Source of the DNA: Phocoena phocoena
Lineage: Eukaryota; Chordata; Mammalia; Artiodactyla; Phocoenidae
Assembly (NCBI RefSeq): GCF_963924675.1
Contig: NC_089225.1
Coordinates: 82,433,951-82,497,950 of the forward strand
Direction of reading: 5' to 3'
Length of the DNA: 64,000 nucleotides
Numbering within the stretch: position 1 is the first letter of the stretch; each line of letters opens with the position of its first letter. The notes below the pieces were generated by a model. It did not search any database, had not been told where the DNA came from, and saw only the letters and a list, made by a program, of their open reading frames with translations. Position numbers and translations under genes: made by a program. Positions 47,806 through 61,551 of the stretch are shown here, piece after piece.

Positions 47806-48465
47806 ATTATTGAAGCTTTTCAGAATTTACAACTCTGGTGACTTCTGATGTCATAAAAAAGAAGGTGAATATTATCAAAGCGCAGCATTGTGATAAGTGG
47901 ACTGAAGACTGGTTTAATGAGCAGCTTTAATTTAAAACTGACATATTTGTTGCTAACTCCCTATTTTTACCTTAAGAGATATTTTATTCCTCTTATTTTG
48001 TATAATTCTTATGCTTTTTGATTATCTGATAAGGCCAGTATTTCAAAAGGTCATCTGAACGTATCCACTTATCTAATTCATCCTCTGGAAATTAGATATT
48101 AATTTTGGTTCTTAAAAAAGAACAACAAAAAAAGTATGTGAGTTTGTGTGTGTGTGTGTGGTGAATTTTTTTGAGTTCCGAAAGAGTTATTCCCTCTTTA
48201 AAGTTGTGAAGAAAATTTTTAAATTGGCAGACGGGAGAATATCTGAGGTCTGTCTCATTTGGAAAGAAAAACAACAGATTTTACATCATAACATGAAGCC
48301 CAACATTCACATCTGTGAAAACTATGTGGTTGCATTTTAGCTTCTTCCATTCTAATTTTTATACTTAAAACTACAAACCAGTAGTATACCAATGGTCATC
48401 TAGTAGAAATTTACAGTGTCTTGGTAAGTACTGAGAGTTTTAACTTGAATCAGATAAGCAAGAGA

Positions 48466-48471
48466 AATAAA
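48466..48471 (+). promoter_or_regulatory. Candidate proximal poly(A) signal AATAAA
   Basis: AATAAA about 660 nt after the stop, followed within 10 nt by a T-rich stretch. Would give a short 3' UTR. Confidence 0.4.
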
Positions 48472-48827
48472 TGTTTTTTGCATGGATTTATACAGTATTG
48501 TAGTTAAAATACTACTTATGGGTTGAAAAATGTAGAAATTGAGAGAATTCAGAAAGAATAATAGAATTCCCTGGTGTTAACAGATAATTAGGGGAACTTT
48601 TTGATATCAGCAGAAGATTTTTCTTTTTTTTTTTTCCCCTATTTTGTATTGAAGATTCAGCTCTGGTTAGAAAAGAATTTAAGTTGTATTTATTTTTCTG
48701 TGCCAGAGTTCTTAATGAATTGATGGTATTAAAATTTATAGTATTTAAAGGTAAAGATTTATAGTTGAAAATTTAGTTCATATTTAAAACTTTAAAACAA
48801 CTGGTGTGTTATATTTGCTTGTTAAAT

Positions 48828-49371
48828 AAGCATATTTACTTCAAATACTGAACAAGTACTAATCAGTATATTCATTATAAGCTTCTCTTTTCCAGAAGGT
48901 TGGTAACCTAGAAATGTCAATTATAACTGTCAAGAAATCACCTAAAGGCTTTTTTTCCCTGTAGAGACCATGTGTGGGTTTATTTAAATTTTTATTTAAA
49001 AATAAGAATTTCAAATGGATATTAATGTTTAATATTCAAAGCATACAGAATATAATATGAAATTCAGCCTTAATACTTTACATGAATATGAGTCTTTTTG
49101 TAAGTATATTTACTTCAAATACTGAATAAGTACTAATCAGTATATTCATTATAAGCTACTTGTTTCTATAAGGCTGGCGAACTGGAAATGTCAATTATAG
49201 CTGTCAAGAAATCAACCTAAAGCCTTTTTTTCCCCTGGAGATCATTTGTGGGTATATTTAAATTTTTATTTAAAAGTAATAAGCATTTCCAATGGATATT
49301 AATGTTTAATATTCAAAGCATGCAGAATATAAAATTTAACCTTAATACTTTATATAACTATGAGTCTTTTT
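48828..49371 (+). repeat. ~272-bp tandem duplication in the CARF 3' UTR
   Basis: Unit 1 (48828-49100) and unit 2 (49101-49371) share long blocks such as actaatcagtatattcatta and tggatattaatgtttaatat, at an offset of about 274 at the left end; both end in tatgagtctttttg. Roughly 85-90% identical by eye. Confidence 0.93.
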
Positions 49372-49684
49372 GGCTTTTCTAAGTTCAATCTCCCATTCTT
49401 AATTCACTTTAATTGTTTCAGGTACACAACATGTATCTAAGTATAAAGCACTGTTATGTTAGAAGCAGATGGAATTATAAAATTCCTTGCTCTTTATATT
49501 TATACCCTATTTAACATAAAAGTTATTTATACCTATATTTAATGCAAAGTTAATATTCAGTTACATATATAATTTTTTAATAAGAATTGCTTTTATTTTT
49601 CCTAAGAATTGAAAATACTTGATGTCAGCATTTATAGAGGCAGGCTGCCAAATCTATGTTATGCTAAGTTAAACACAGCTCTAG

Positions 49685-49883
49685 GGCTTCCCTGGTGGTG
49701 CAGTGATTGAGAGTCCACCTGCCGATGCAGGTGACATGGGTTCGTGCCCTGGTCCGGGAAGATCCCACATGCCGCGGGGCAGCTGGGCCTGTGAGCCATG
49801 GCCGCTGAGCCTGCGTGTCCGGAGCCTGTGCTCCGCAATGGGAGAGGCCACAACAGTGAGAGGCCCGCGTACAGCAAAAAAAA
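49685..49883 (+). mobile_element. CHR-type SINE, short form, sense
   Basis: Sense copy with A-box-like tggtggtgcagtgattgag and B-box-like gggttcgtgccc, ending in poly(A). Flanks cagctctag / caactcttag suggest a duplication. Located in the CARF 3' UTR. Confidence 0.92.
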
Positions 49884-51126
49884 ACCCCGCAACTCTTAGT
49901 TACCTCAAGCCCAGTTTTCTCTTAGTCTGTGTGTACTTAAAGGGTATAAGTCCCAATTAATTTATAGTTTAGTGTTGCATTGTGGGTAATATTCATTTCA
50001 TTTGTTATTTCTAGTTTTTATGGAAACTTCTTTCAAGATTTTAAATAATAGATCTTTACCTTTCATTAATCACGATAGTTTATTATAGTTTATTGAACTA
50101 TATTACTTTGGAGACATTCCTTTTTGATGTTGCTAAGGAGAAATGCTTGTTAAGATACAAACTAGTCAGTTACTTAGGAGGATGAGAGATGTCAGAGGAT
50201 CCAGACTTTAGCACTTGGTCAAGAACAAAACATAGTTTAAAAACATTTCTCAATTCTATGCGAATGTCTCTTCTGATACTTTTTTTACGAGGACAGAAAG
50301 TTGCAGTGAATCTTCCCCACAAACAAAAAGAAAAAAAAAGAGCATGAAGGTTTAAATCCCTAATTGTATACTCTTTTGGTTTTTAGGTAGGAACTGGAAC
50401 TATCAATATTTTCATGTAAGTATTTTAATGAGTAGCTCTTTAAAAATGGTTTCTAAATTAATTTTTAAAAATTAATTTGTCCTCCAAATGCATGTTCAGT
50501 CACAGTATATTGGTATTGTATTTTAAAGGTGCTTAGCATTGCTTTTTTAAAAGTATGTTTACGTTTTTTAAATATTCAGTTAATTTAAAAATGCACAGGG
50601 TATTAAATACAGCGCATAAAGTTTTCAGTATCTGTATTTGGCATTTTCCTAACAGCTCTGCAGCAAAGTTTGACATATGCTCTTTTGTGTCATGTATTAC
50701 AAGGTGTAATATCTATAGTAGAAAGTTGGATGTTCAAAACAAGCAGTTAGAATTCATAATTACAGCTGAGCTTGTTTCTTTATTGTAGTTATCATTATAA
50801 GTAAGCCTCCAAGTGAACATTATATATACTACAGTGAATTATAGATAAACACAGACATGGAGGGTCCTTCCCTCAATATTGATTTTCTGTGTAGGCAGTT
50901 AACATACTTAAAAGAAAAAGCCTTTATGTCTTATACAAGGTAAATGTTTTCTAAAAGTCACAAAACTGATAGAAAATAGTCTTGGTGATATGGTCCTGCA
51001 TTAGAGTTTCTAATCTTGAGGCCTACCAGCTTGTGTTTCATTTTTATATCCTGTCAAAATACATACTTAATCATGTGAATATGAGAAAGATGCAGTTTAA
51101 TTTTGTACCGGGTTTTTTAAAAAATT

Positions 51127-51142
51127 AAAAAATGTGTGTATA

Positions 51143-51180
<38 letters not shown>
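51127..51180 (+). repeat. (TG)n(TA)n microsatellite
   Basis: Alternating gtgtgt and tatata runs. Confidence 0.95.
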
Positions 51181-51318
51181 GTAACTTAATGTTTACTGTC
51201 CTTGTTATAATGTAATTTTTTTCATTAAAAATACTGTTACTTTTTTCTTAAGCTTGTTAGTTTCCTTTTTATACTTTTCCTGAGCATAGTGGTAATTTTG
51301 TTCATCTTGAAGATGCTG

Positions 51319-51324
51319 AATAAA
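51319..51324 (+). promoter_or_regulatory. Candidate distal poly(A) signal AATAAA
   Basis: AATAAA in gctgaataaacac, with TG/T-rich sequence downstream. Fits a ~3.5-kb 3' UTR. Another AATAAA at 51988 is close to an L1 tail and less likely. Confidence 0.45.
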
Positions 51325-52009
51325 CACATTAATACCTGAGAATTTTGGCTAGAGATTTATGTTCAATTTGGAACCTGAATGTTTTTAAGCATAACTACCA
51401 GTAACTCCTGTTATCATTATGTTTGGGGATATATATGCATTCAGTGCTCTCAACTCAGCCAACTATCAACATTTTAAAACAGTGTGTTTAATAGGGTGTA
51501 AGTAATTCTTTTTTCCCCCCATATTTTGGCATTATAACATCTTCAAGTACAGTTTTATATTTTTGGGGTAGTGACAGGAGTATGTGATTTAAAAAGTCAC
51601 ATACTTTTGAAAGTCACAAAATCATTAATTTTTTCCCTCTTTGCTTTTTTTTTTTCCCTTTATTCCACTCTACCTATTTTTCAGGACCATAGAATATCTT
51701 ACTCTCTCTCCAGAGGGGGACTGCATCATCTCTTCCCCAGCAACTGATTAGGCTTGAGACATCTTAAATAGTGTATTATTTTTATCTAAATAACTGTAAT
51801 TCTACTCATTTAACATAATGGTAATGGCAAAGCCTAGTATACTTTTGCCACATACATGTTAGCTATGAATTCTGTTGTTGAATAATATAACATCCATTGC
51901 CTACTGAATTCTAAAAACTTAAGGAATTAACTCAGAATTTTAAAAAAATCACATTTTTTAATGAACCCTAAATTGATTTATGAGAAAAATAAACTGTATG
52001 ATTAATATG

Positions 52010-52345
52010 GAAAACCTTTGAGAATGTGATATGGGTGTAAGAGTGCAGGGGAGATGTTGCTTAATGGTACAAACTTGCAACTAGTAGATACATAATTCCT
52101 GGAGATCTGATGTACTGCATGGTGATTATAGTCAACAATACTGTATTATAAACATCAAAGTTGCTCAGAGACTAGATCTTAATTGTTCTCGTTACAAAAA
52201 AGAAATAATAATTATGTGACATGATAGAGGTCTTAGCTAAAGCTACAGTGGTAATCATATCGCAATATATAAATTATCGAGTTAACACATTGTACACCTT
52301 AAATGTTATATGTCAATTATATCTCAATTATCAAAAGAATTCTAA
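52010..52345 (+). mobile_element. Old L1 3' end, sense
   Basis: gtgattatagtcaacaatac...cattgtacaccttaaatg...tcaattatatctcaat is the classic old L1M 3' UTR. Confidence 0.8.
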
Positions 52346-53108
52346 AACCAGAGGAGAGAATGGGAGTTAGATACCAGCAGAGTTTTAATTTTTAAATATC
52401 TCTATTTAAGTATATAATTGACATAAAATAAACTGCACATATTTATAGTATACAATTTGGTAAGTTTTGATGTATGTATATGTCTATGAAACCATCACCA
52501 CAGTCAAATAAGGAACATATCTATCACTCCCAAAAGATTCCTGGTGCCCCTTTGTAATCCATTCCCACTTCTTCCTGCCTCCACCCTTACCCCACCATCC
52601 CCAAACAACTACTGAATTGCTTTCTGTCACTAGAGGTCAATTTATTATGTCTACAATTTTATAAAAATGAAATTGTATAGTATGAGCCTTTTTAAAATCT
52701 GACTTTTGTCACTCAGCATAGTTATTCTGAGATTCGTCTATGTCACAAGATGTATGAATAGTTCATTCCTTTTTACTGTTGAGTAGTATTCCACTGTATG
52801 AATATACCATAATTTGTTTATCCATTCAGCTGTTGATGGGCATTGGGTTGTTTACATTTCTTGGCTATTACAAATAAAGCTGCTATGAACATTTGTGTAA
52901 ATCTTTGTATGGACATATGCTTTCATTTCCCTTGGGTAAATATAGGAGTAGAATGGTTGGGTCATATGGTAGGTATAAATTTAACTTTTTAAGAAACTCT
53001 GAAATGATTTTCCAAAGTGATTGTACCATTTTACATTCCAATCAGCAGTGTATGAGAGTTCCAGGTGCTCTATATTAATAGGCAACACTTGGTATGGACA
53101 GACTTTTA

Positions 53109-53314
53109 TTTTTTTATTTTTTGCGGTACGCGGGCCTCTCACTGTTTTGGCCTCTCCCGTTGCGGAGCACAGGCTCCGGATGCGCAGGCCCATCGGCCAT
53201 GGCTCACGGGCCCAGCCACTCCACGGCATGTGGGATCTTCCCAGACCGGGGCACGAACCTGTGTTCTCTGCATTGGCAGGCGGACTCTCAACCACTGCAC
53301 CACCAGGGAAGCCC
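53109..53314 (-). mobile_element. CHR-type SINE, short form
   Basis: Antisense. Duplication tggacagactttta (53095-53108) and tggacaggctttta (53315-53328). Confidence 0.92.
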
Positions 53315-53988
53315 TGGACAGGCTTTTAAATTTTAGGCATTATAATAGGTGTGTAGTAGTAGCTCATTGTGGTTTTAATTTCCATTTCTCTAATAACCAG
53401 TATTGTTGAGCATCTTTTCATGTTTCATTTGCCATCTGTATTTCTTCTTTAAGTGTCTGTTTGAATCTTTCACCTATTTTTAAATTTAATTGTTGTTTTC
53501 TCATTATAGAGGTTTTAAAAGTATATTCTAGATACAAGTCCAGTATTAGAAATGTGATTTACAAATATTTTCACCTGATCTGTAGCTTATCTTTTCACTC
53601 TCATAACAGAATCTTTCAAAGGACAGAAGTTCTTAATTTTGATAACATCTAATTTATCTTTTTTTTCTTTAAGGATGATATTTTCATGTTGTATCAAAGA
53701 GATCTTTGCCTAGCCCAAGGTTTTCTTGTTTTCTTCTGCAAGTTTTATAACTTTAGGTTTACATTTAGATCCATGATCCATTTTGAATTAATTTTTGTAT
53801 ACGTAGGGCAAGGCATAGATTGACTGTTTTTGGCATATGAATATCTGTTTGTTCCAGCATCATTTTTTGAAATAATTTATACTTTCTCCATTGAATTGAA
53901 TTTATACCATTGATGAAAAATCCATTCATCACATATGTGTGGGTCAGTTTCTGGACTCTGTTCTCGTCCATTGATCTGTCATCTATCC

Positions 53989-54195
53989 CAGTGGTCTCAA
54001 CTGGGGCAATTTTGCCTCCAGGGTACATTTGGCAAAGTTTAGAGACAATTTTAGTTGTCAGAACAGGGGAGATACCACTGGTTTCTGGTAGATAGAAGCC
54101 AGAAATGCTGCTCAGCATCGTAGAGTACATAGGACAGCTCCCACAATGAAAAATTATCTGGCCTAAAATGTGAGTAGTACTGGGATTGAACAACT
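53989..54195 (-). mobile_element. MER5A-like hAT MITE, antisense
   Basis: cagtggtctcaactggggca at left, gggattgaacaactc at right, the reverse of the copy at 14149-14373. Confidence 0.8.
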
Positions 54196-56014
54196 CCTTT
54201 CTATCTTGATACTGAATATCACACTGTTTTGGTTACTGTAGCTTTATACACTGTCTTGGTTATTGTAGCTTTTTAATAAGTCTTGAAGTCAGGTAGTGTA
54301 AGCCCTTGAATCTTATTCTTCTTTTTCAACTTTGTTTTGGCTATTCTAAAGTCCTTAGTTTTTCATGTGAATTTTAGAATCACCTTGTCAATTTCTTAAA
54401 AAACAAAAAGCCTGATGGAATTATGTAGAATATATAGATCAATTTGGGGGTAATTGAAATTTTAATATTGACTCTAATTTTTCTCTGCAATGTATTAGAG
54501 TTTTCAGTGTAGAAGTCTCATGTCTTTTGTCAGATTTATCACTAAGATGTTATAAGTAGTATTATTTTTAATTTCAACATCTGATTTTTGCATTAGTATA
54601 TAGAAATACAGTCGATTTTTTATATGGACCTTATATGTTGCAACCTTACTAAACTCATATATTAGTTCTAATAGCTCTTTGGTAGATTCTATCAGATTTT
54701 CTACATAGACAGTCATGCTGTTTTATATCTTCCTTTCCAAGCTGGATGCCTTTTATTTCTTTTTCTTAACTATTACACTGGCTAGAACCTAAAGTACAAT
54801 TTTAATTGGAAGTGACTAGAGTGGACATCCTTGCTTTGTTTCTGATCTTTCACCTTTAAGCGTGATGTTAACCATAATTTTTGCATAAGTCCTTTATCAA
54901 ATTGAGTGAGATTCCTTACGTTGTTAGCTTGCTGAGAGTTTTTATTAAGAACGGATATTTGATTTTATCGAGTGCTTTTTCTGGATATATTGAGATGGTT
55001 ATTTGGTTTTCCTTTTTTAGGTTTCTCAATATGGTGAGAGACTTTGAATTTCAAAGGGCAAAACAGCCTTGCATCCTTGCATTCCCGGAATAGATTGTAC
55101 TCATTCATCAGGATGCCTTATCCTGTTCTATATATTGTTGGGTTTCAGTTACATTTAATGTTATTATTGATATGGTTGGGTTTAAGTCTTCCATCTTGCT
55201 ATTTGCTTTCTATTTGTCCATCTATACTTTGTTCCTTTTTTCTTTTTTTTATGCCTTCTTTTGGTGCAATTGAACTTTTTATGATTCAGTTTTACCTCTT
55301 TCATTGACTTATTAGCAGTAACTCTCATTATTTGAATGATTGCTTTAGTGCTTATACTGTACATCTTAAGCTATCACCGCGTAACTTCAAGTACTATTCC
55401 ACCATTTCACATAAGTGTAAGACTCTTAAAATAGTATACTTCCATTTTTTCCCTTCTCACCTTTGTGCTATTGTTGTCATACATTTATTTCCATATACCT
55501 TATCAACCCCACAGTATACTGTTATCATTTACACCTTAAATAATCAGTTATCTTATAAAGAGATTTAAATAATTAAAAATCTTTATATTTACCCACATAA
55601 TTATTATTTTCATTGTTTTTCATTCCCTTGTGTAGATCCATATTTCCATCTGGAGTCATTTTTCCTTTTACTTCCTTTAACGTTCCTTTAAATGGAACTT
55701 CCTTTAACATTTTTTTCTGGTAGATCTGTTGCTTATGAATTTTTCAGACTTATCAGTCTGAAAAAGTCTTTATTTTGCCTTCATTTTTTAATGATATTTT
55801 CCCTGGATAAAGAATTCCAAGTTAATAGTTTTTTCCTTTATTTTACAATTGCTGCTCCACTGTGTTTCCAATGAGAAATCTGCTATCATTTTAATCTTTG
55901 TTCTTTAATATGTGTCTTTCTTTTCTTTGGCTGATTTTAATATTTTCTTTTTATCACTGTTTTTCAGCAACTTCATTATGATATTCCTTGATGTAGTTTT
56001 CTTTACATTTCTTT

Positions 56015-56325
56015 CTTTTTTTTAAGATGTTGGGGTAGGAGTTTATTAATTTATTTATTTTTGCTGTGTTGGGTCTTCATTTCTGTGCAAGGGCTTTCTC
56101 TAGTTGTGGCAAGCGGGGGCCACTCTTCATCGTGGTGCATGGGCCTCTCACTATCGTGGCCTCTCTTGTTGCGGAGCACAGGCTCCAGACGCGCAGGCTC
56201 AGTAGTTGTGGCTCACGGGCCTAGTTGCTCTGTGGCATGTGGGAATCCTCCCAGACCGGGGCTCGAACCCGTGTCCCCTGCATTAGCAGGCAGATTCTCA
56301 ACCACTGCGCCACCAGGGAAGCCCC
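56015..56325 (-). mobile_element. CHR-type SINE, long form
   Basis: Antisense; flanks ctttacatttct / cctacatttctt. Confidence 0.88.
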
Positions 56326-57672
56326 TACATTTCTTGTGTTTAGGTTTCTTGATCTTCTTGGATCTATAGTTTTAATCAAATTGGGAAATTATTCAACCAT
56401 TTTTTTCCTTAAAAAACTTTATATTCCTTCATTATACTCTATCAGGGATTCCAAATATATATATATTGGATTCCAAAAATATATATATTCCAAATATATA
56501 TATATATATGTCAGCTTGATGTTATCCCATATCTCATTTTAATTTTTTTCATTCTTTTTTTCTATCTGTGTTCATGTTGTATATTTCATTTTGCTCTGTC
56601 TTCAAATTCACTGATCTTCTGAAATGTCTAATCTGTTTGTTAATGCCAAGTTATTAATTGAGTTATTGGCTGATATTTAATAAAACTTGGTAATTAATGA
56701 CCCAGTGTATTTCTCAACAAAGACATTGTAGTTGGCTTGTTTTTTTAATTTTTATTTTATATTGGAGTATGATTGATTTACAATGTTGTATTAGTTTCAG
56801 GTGTATAGCAAAGTGATTTAGTTATACATATATCTATTCTTTCAAAGATTCTGTTTCCTATATAGGTTGTTACAGAGTACTGAGTGCTAATTGAGTGCTA
56901 TACAATAGGTTCTTGTTGATTATTTTATATATTGTAGTGTGTATATGTTAATCTCAACTTCCTAATTTATCCCCCCCCCCACCTTTCCCCTTTGGTAACC
57001 ATAAGTTTGTTTTCTAAGTCTGTGAGTTTGTTTCTGTTTTGTAAATAAGTTCATTTCTATCATTTTTTTAGATTCAATTTAAATTCATTTTTTAGATTCT
57101 CTGTGTGACTTACTTCACTTAGTATGATAATCTCTAGACCATCCATGTTGCTGCAAATGACATTATTTCATTCTTTTTTTATGGCTGAGTAAGTTCCATT
57201 GTATATATGTACCACATCTTCTTTATCCATTTATCTGTAGATGGACATTTAGGTTACTTTCATGCCTTAGCTATTGTAAATAGTGCTGCAAAGAACATTG
57301 GAGTTTGTGTATCTTTTTGAATTACGGTTTTCTCCAGATATATGCCCAGGAGTGGGATTGCTGGATCATATGGTAGCTCTATTTTTAGTTTCTTAAGGAA
57401 CCTCCATACTGTTCTCCATAGTGTCTGTACTGATTTACATTCCCACCAACAGTGTAGGAGGATTCCTTTTTCTCCACACCCTATCCAGCATATTTGGTTT
57501 ATAGACTTTTTGATGATGGCCATTCTGACTGGTGTGAGGATGTACTCACACCTCTCATTGTAGTTTTGATTTGCATTTTTCTAATAATTAGTGATGTTGA
57601 GCATCTTTTCATGTGCCTCTTGGCCATCTGTATGTCTTCTATGGAGAAATGTCTATTTAGACCTTCTGCCCA

Positions 57673-57877
57673 TTTTTTTTTGTGTGTGGTATGCGGGCCT
57701 CTCACTGTTGTGGCCTCTCCCGTTGCAGAGCACAGGCTCCGGATGCGCACGCTCAGCGGCCATGGCTCATGGGCCCAGCCACTCCACTGCATATGGGATC
57801 TTCCTGGGCCGGGGCATGAACCCGTGTCCCCTGCATCGGCAGGTGGACTCTCAACCACTGTGCCACCAGGGAAGCCC
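57673..57877 (-). mobile_element. CHR-type SINE, short form, in L1 ORF2
   Basis: Antisense; duplication ccttctgccca / ccttctgccaa. Confidence 0.92.
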
Positions 57878-60068
57878 CCTTCTGCCAATTTTTTGATTGG
57901 GTTGTTATGTTTTTTTAGTATTGAGCTGCATGAGCTGTCTGTATATTTTGGAGATTAATCCCTTGTCAGTTGCATTGTTTGCAACTATTTTCTCCCATTC
58001 TTTTTGTTGTCTTTTTGTTTTGTTTATGGTTTCCTTTGTTGTGCAAAAGCTTTTAAGTTTAATTAGGTGACATTTATTAGTTTCTGTTTTATTTTCATTA
58101 CTCTAGGAGATGAGTCCAAAAAGATATTGCTGCAATTTATGTCAAAGGATGTTCTGCCAGTGTTTTCCTCTAAGAGTTTTATAGCATCCAGTCTTACATT
58201 TACATCTTTAGTCCATTTTGAATTGATTTTATGGTGTTAGAGAATGTTCTAATTTCATTCTTTTACATGTAGCTGTCTAGTTTTCTCAGCCTCAGTTATT
58301 GAAGAGACTGTCTTTTCTCTATTGTATATTCTTGCCTCCTTTGTTGTAGATTAATTGACCATATGTGCGTAGGTTTATTTCTGGGCTTTCTATCCTGTTC
58401 CATTGATCTCTAAGTCTGTTTTTGTGCCAGTACCATACTGTTTTGATTACTGTAGATTTATAGTATAGTCTGAAGTCAGGGAACCTGATTCCTCTAGCTC
58501 CGTTTTTCTTTCTCAAGATTGCTTTGGCTGTTTGGGGTCTTTTGTGTTTCCATACAAATTTTAAGACTTTCGTTCTCTGCAAAAAATGCCTTTGGTAGTT
58601 TGATAAAAATTGCACTGAATCTGTATATTACTTTGTGTAGTATAGTCATTTTGACAATACTGATTCTTTTAAGCCAAGAACATGCTATATCTTTCCATCT
58701 GTTTATGTCATCTTCAATTTCTTTCATCAGCATCTTATAGTTTTTGGAGTACAGGTCTTTTGCCTTCTTAGGTAGGTTCATCCCTAGGTATTTTATTCTT
58801 TTTGATGTGATGGAAATATGATTGCTTCCTTAATTTCTCTTTCTGATCTTTCATTGTTAGTGTATAGAAATGCAAGAGATTTCTGTGTATTTATTTTGTA
58901 TCCTGCAACTCTACCGAATTCATCGATGAGCTCTACTAGTTTTCTGGTGGCATCCTTAGGATTTTCTATGTATAGTATCATGTCATCTGCAACAGTGACA
59001 GTTTTACTTCTTCTTTTCCAATTTGGATTCCTTTTTATTTCTTTGTCTTCTCTGATTGCCGTGGCTAGGACTTTCAAAACTATGTTGAATAAAAGTGGCG
59101 AGAGTGGATATCCTTGTCTTATTCCTGATCTTGGAGGAAATGCTTTCAGCTTTTCACCATTGAGTATAATGTTGGCTGTGGGTTTGTCATATATGACCTT
59201 TATTATGTTGAGGTAGGTTCCCTCTATACCCACTTTCTGGAGAGTTTTTATCATAAATGGGTGTTGAATTTGTCAAAAGCTTTTTCTGAATCTATCAAAA
59301 TGATCATATGGTTTTTATTTTTGAGTTTTGTTAAGGTGGTGTATCACACTGATCGATTTGTGGATATTGAAAAATCCTTGCGTTCCTGGGATAAATCCCT
59401 CTTGATCATGGTGTATGATCCTTTTAACGTATTGTTGGATTCAGTATGCCAGTATTTTTTTAAGGATTTTTGCGTCTGTGTTCTTCAGTGATATTGGCCT
59501 GTAATTTTCTTTTTTTGTGGTATCTTGGTCTGGTTTTGGTATCAGGGTGATGGTGGCTTCATAGAATGGGTTTGGGAGTGTTCCTTCCCCTGCAAGTTTT
59601 TGGAATAGTTTCAGAAGGATAGGTGTTAACTCTTCTCTGAATGTTTGATAGAATTTCCCTGTGAAGCCATCTGATCCTGGCCTTTTGTTTGTGGGGAGTA
59701 TTTTAATCAGTTTCAAGTTCAGTACTTGTGATTTGTCTGTTAATATTTTCTATTTCTTCCTAGTTCAGTTTTGGGAGATTGTACCTTTCTAATAAGAATT
59801 TGTGCATTTCTTCTAGGTAGAACATTTTATTGGCATATAGCTGCTTTTAGTAGTCTCTTATGATCCTTTGTATTTCTGTGGTGTCCGTTGTAATTGCTCC
59901 TTTTTCATTTCTAATTTTATTGATCTCAGCCCTCTCCTTCTTTTCTTGATCAGTCTGGCTAAAGGTTTATCAATTTTGTTTATCTTTTCAAAGAACCAGT
60001 TTTCAGTTTCATCAGTCTTTTCTATTGTTTTCTTCATCTTTATTTTATTTATTTATGCTCTGGTCTTT

Positions 60069-60280
60069 TTTTTTTTTTTTTTTTTTTGCAGTACGTGGGC
60101 CTCTCACTGTTGTGGCCTCTCCCGTTGCGGAGCATAGGCTCCAGATGTGCAGGCTCATTGGCCATGGCTCACAGGCCTAGCTGCTCCGCGGCATGTGGGA
60201 TCTTCCCAGACCGGGGCACGAACCCGTGTCCCCTGCATCGGCAGGCGGACTCTCAACCACTGTGCCACCAGGGAAGCCCC
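60069..60280 (-). mobile_element. CHR-type SINE, short form, in L1 ORF2
   Basis: Antisense with long T-run; duplication tatgctctggtcttt / tatactctggtcttt. Confidence 0.92.
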
Positions 60281-61495
60281 TATACTCTGGTCTTTATGAT
60301 TTCTTTCCTTTTGATAACTTTGGGTTTTGTTTGTTCTTCTTTCTCTAATTGTTTGAGGTGTAAGGTTAGGTTGTTTATTTGGGATTTTTCTTATTTCCTG
60401 AGGTAAGATTGTATTGCCAGAAATTTTCTCTCTTAGAAATGCTTTTGCTGCATCCCGTAAGTTTTAGAACATCATGTTTTCATCTTCATTTGTCTCTAGG
60501 AATTTTTTGATTTCCTCTTTGATTTCTTCAGTATCTGTTGGTTGTTTAATAGCATACTGTGTTTGTGGTTTTTTACATTTCTTTTCTTATAGTTGATATC
60601 TAATGTCATAGCATTGTAGTGGAAAAGATGCTTGATATCATTTTAATTTCCTTAAATTTATTGAGGCTTGCTTTATGGCCCAGCCTGTGAACTATCCTGT
60701 AGAATGTTCCATATGCACTTGAAAAGAATGTGTATTTTGCTGCTTTCAGATGGAATGCTCTATATATATCAATTAAGTCCATCAGATCTAATGTGTTATT
60801 TATGACCTGTGTTTCCTTGTTGATTTTCAGTCTGGATGATCTGTCCATTGATGTTAAGTGGTGTTTTTAAGTCCCTCACTATTATTATGTTACTGTTGAT
60901 ATCTCCTTTTCAGGATGTTAGCATTGCCTTATATATTGAGGTGCTCCTATGTTGGGAGAATATATATTTACAGTTGTTATATCTTTTTCTCGGATTGATC
61001 CCTTGATCATTATGTAGTGTCCTTCTTTGTCTCTTATAACAGTCTTTATTTTAAAGTCTATTTTGTCTGATGTGAGTATTGCTACTTCAGCTTTCTTTTG
61101 CTTTCCATTTGCGTGGAATACATTTTTCCGTCCCCTCATTTTCAGTCTGTATGTGTCTTTAGATCTGAAGTGGGTCTCTTGTAGACAGCATATATATGGG
61201 TTTTGTTTTTGTAGCCATTCATCCAGTGTGTGTCTTTTGATTAGAGCACTTAATCCATTTACATTTAAGGTAATTACCAATATATATGTTCTTGTTGCCA
61301 TTTTGTTAATTGCTTAGGATTTGTTTTTGTAGGTCTTTTTCTTCTTTTCCTCTTTTATTCTCTTCTCTTGTGATTTGATGACTATATTTAGTGTTGTGTT
61401 TGTATTTCTCTTTCTTTTTTGTGTGTATATCCATTGTAGATTTTTGGTTTGCAGTTACCATGAGGTTTTGATATAGCAAATCAATATGTAACATA

Positions 61496-61496
61496 T

Positions 61497-61538
<42 letters not shown>

Positions 61539-61551
61539 CACACACACACAA
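61496..61551 (+). repeat. (TA)n(CA)n microsatellite
   Basis: tatata run followed by cacaca run, in the L1 inter-ORF/ORF1 area. Confidence 0.95.

Larger units (their letters stand above)
47806..51345 (+). other. CARF: CARF 3' UTR (probable extent)
   Basis: AT-rich non-coding sequence after the stop codon. An upstream AATAAA lies at 48466-48471 and a stronger-looking one at 51319-51324, so short and long isoforms are possible. The stretch contains a ~272-bp tandem duplication (48828-49371), a CHR SINE (49685-49883) and a TG/TA microsatellite (51127-51180). The true end needs transcript data. Confidence 0.55.
52390..56730 (-). mobile_element. Old L1, antisense, with inserted SINEs and MER5
   Basis: L1M-like 3' UTR (52400-52700), ORF2 and beyond, heavily decayed; interrupted at 53109-53314, 53989-54195 and 56015-56325. 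Seems to resume after 63110. Confidence 0.75.

Noticed and set aside
49685..49883. tRNA gene
   Set aside because: A and B boxes belong to a tRNA-derived SINE; no intact cloverleaf tRNA.
51988..51993. AATAAA as the CARF poly(A) signal
   Set aside because: Possible, but it lies next to an L1 3' end and beyond a better-placed signal at 51319.
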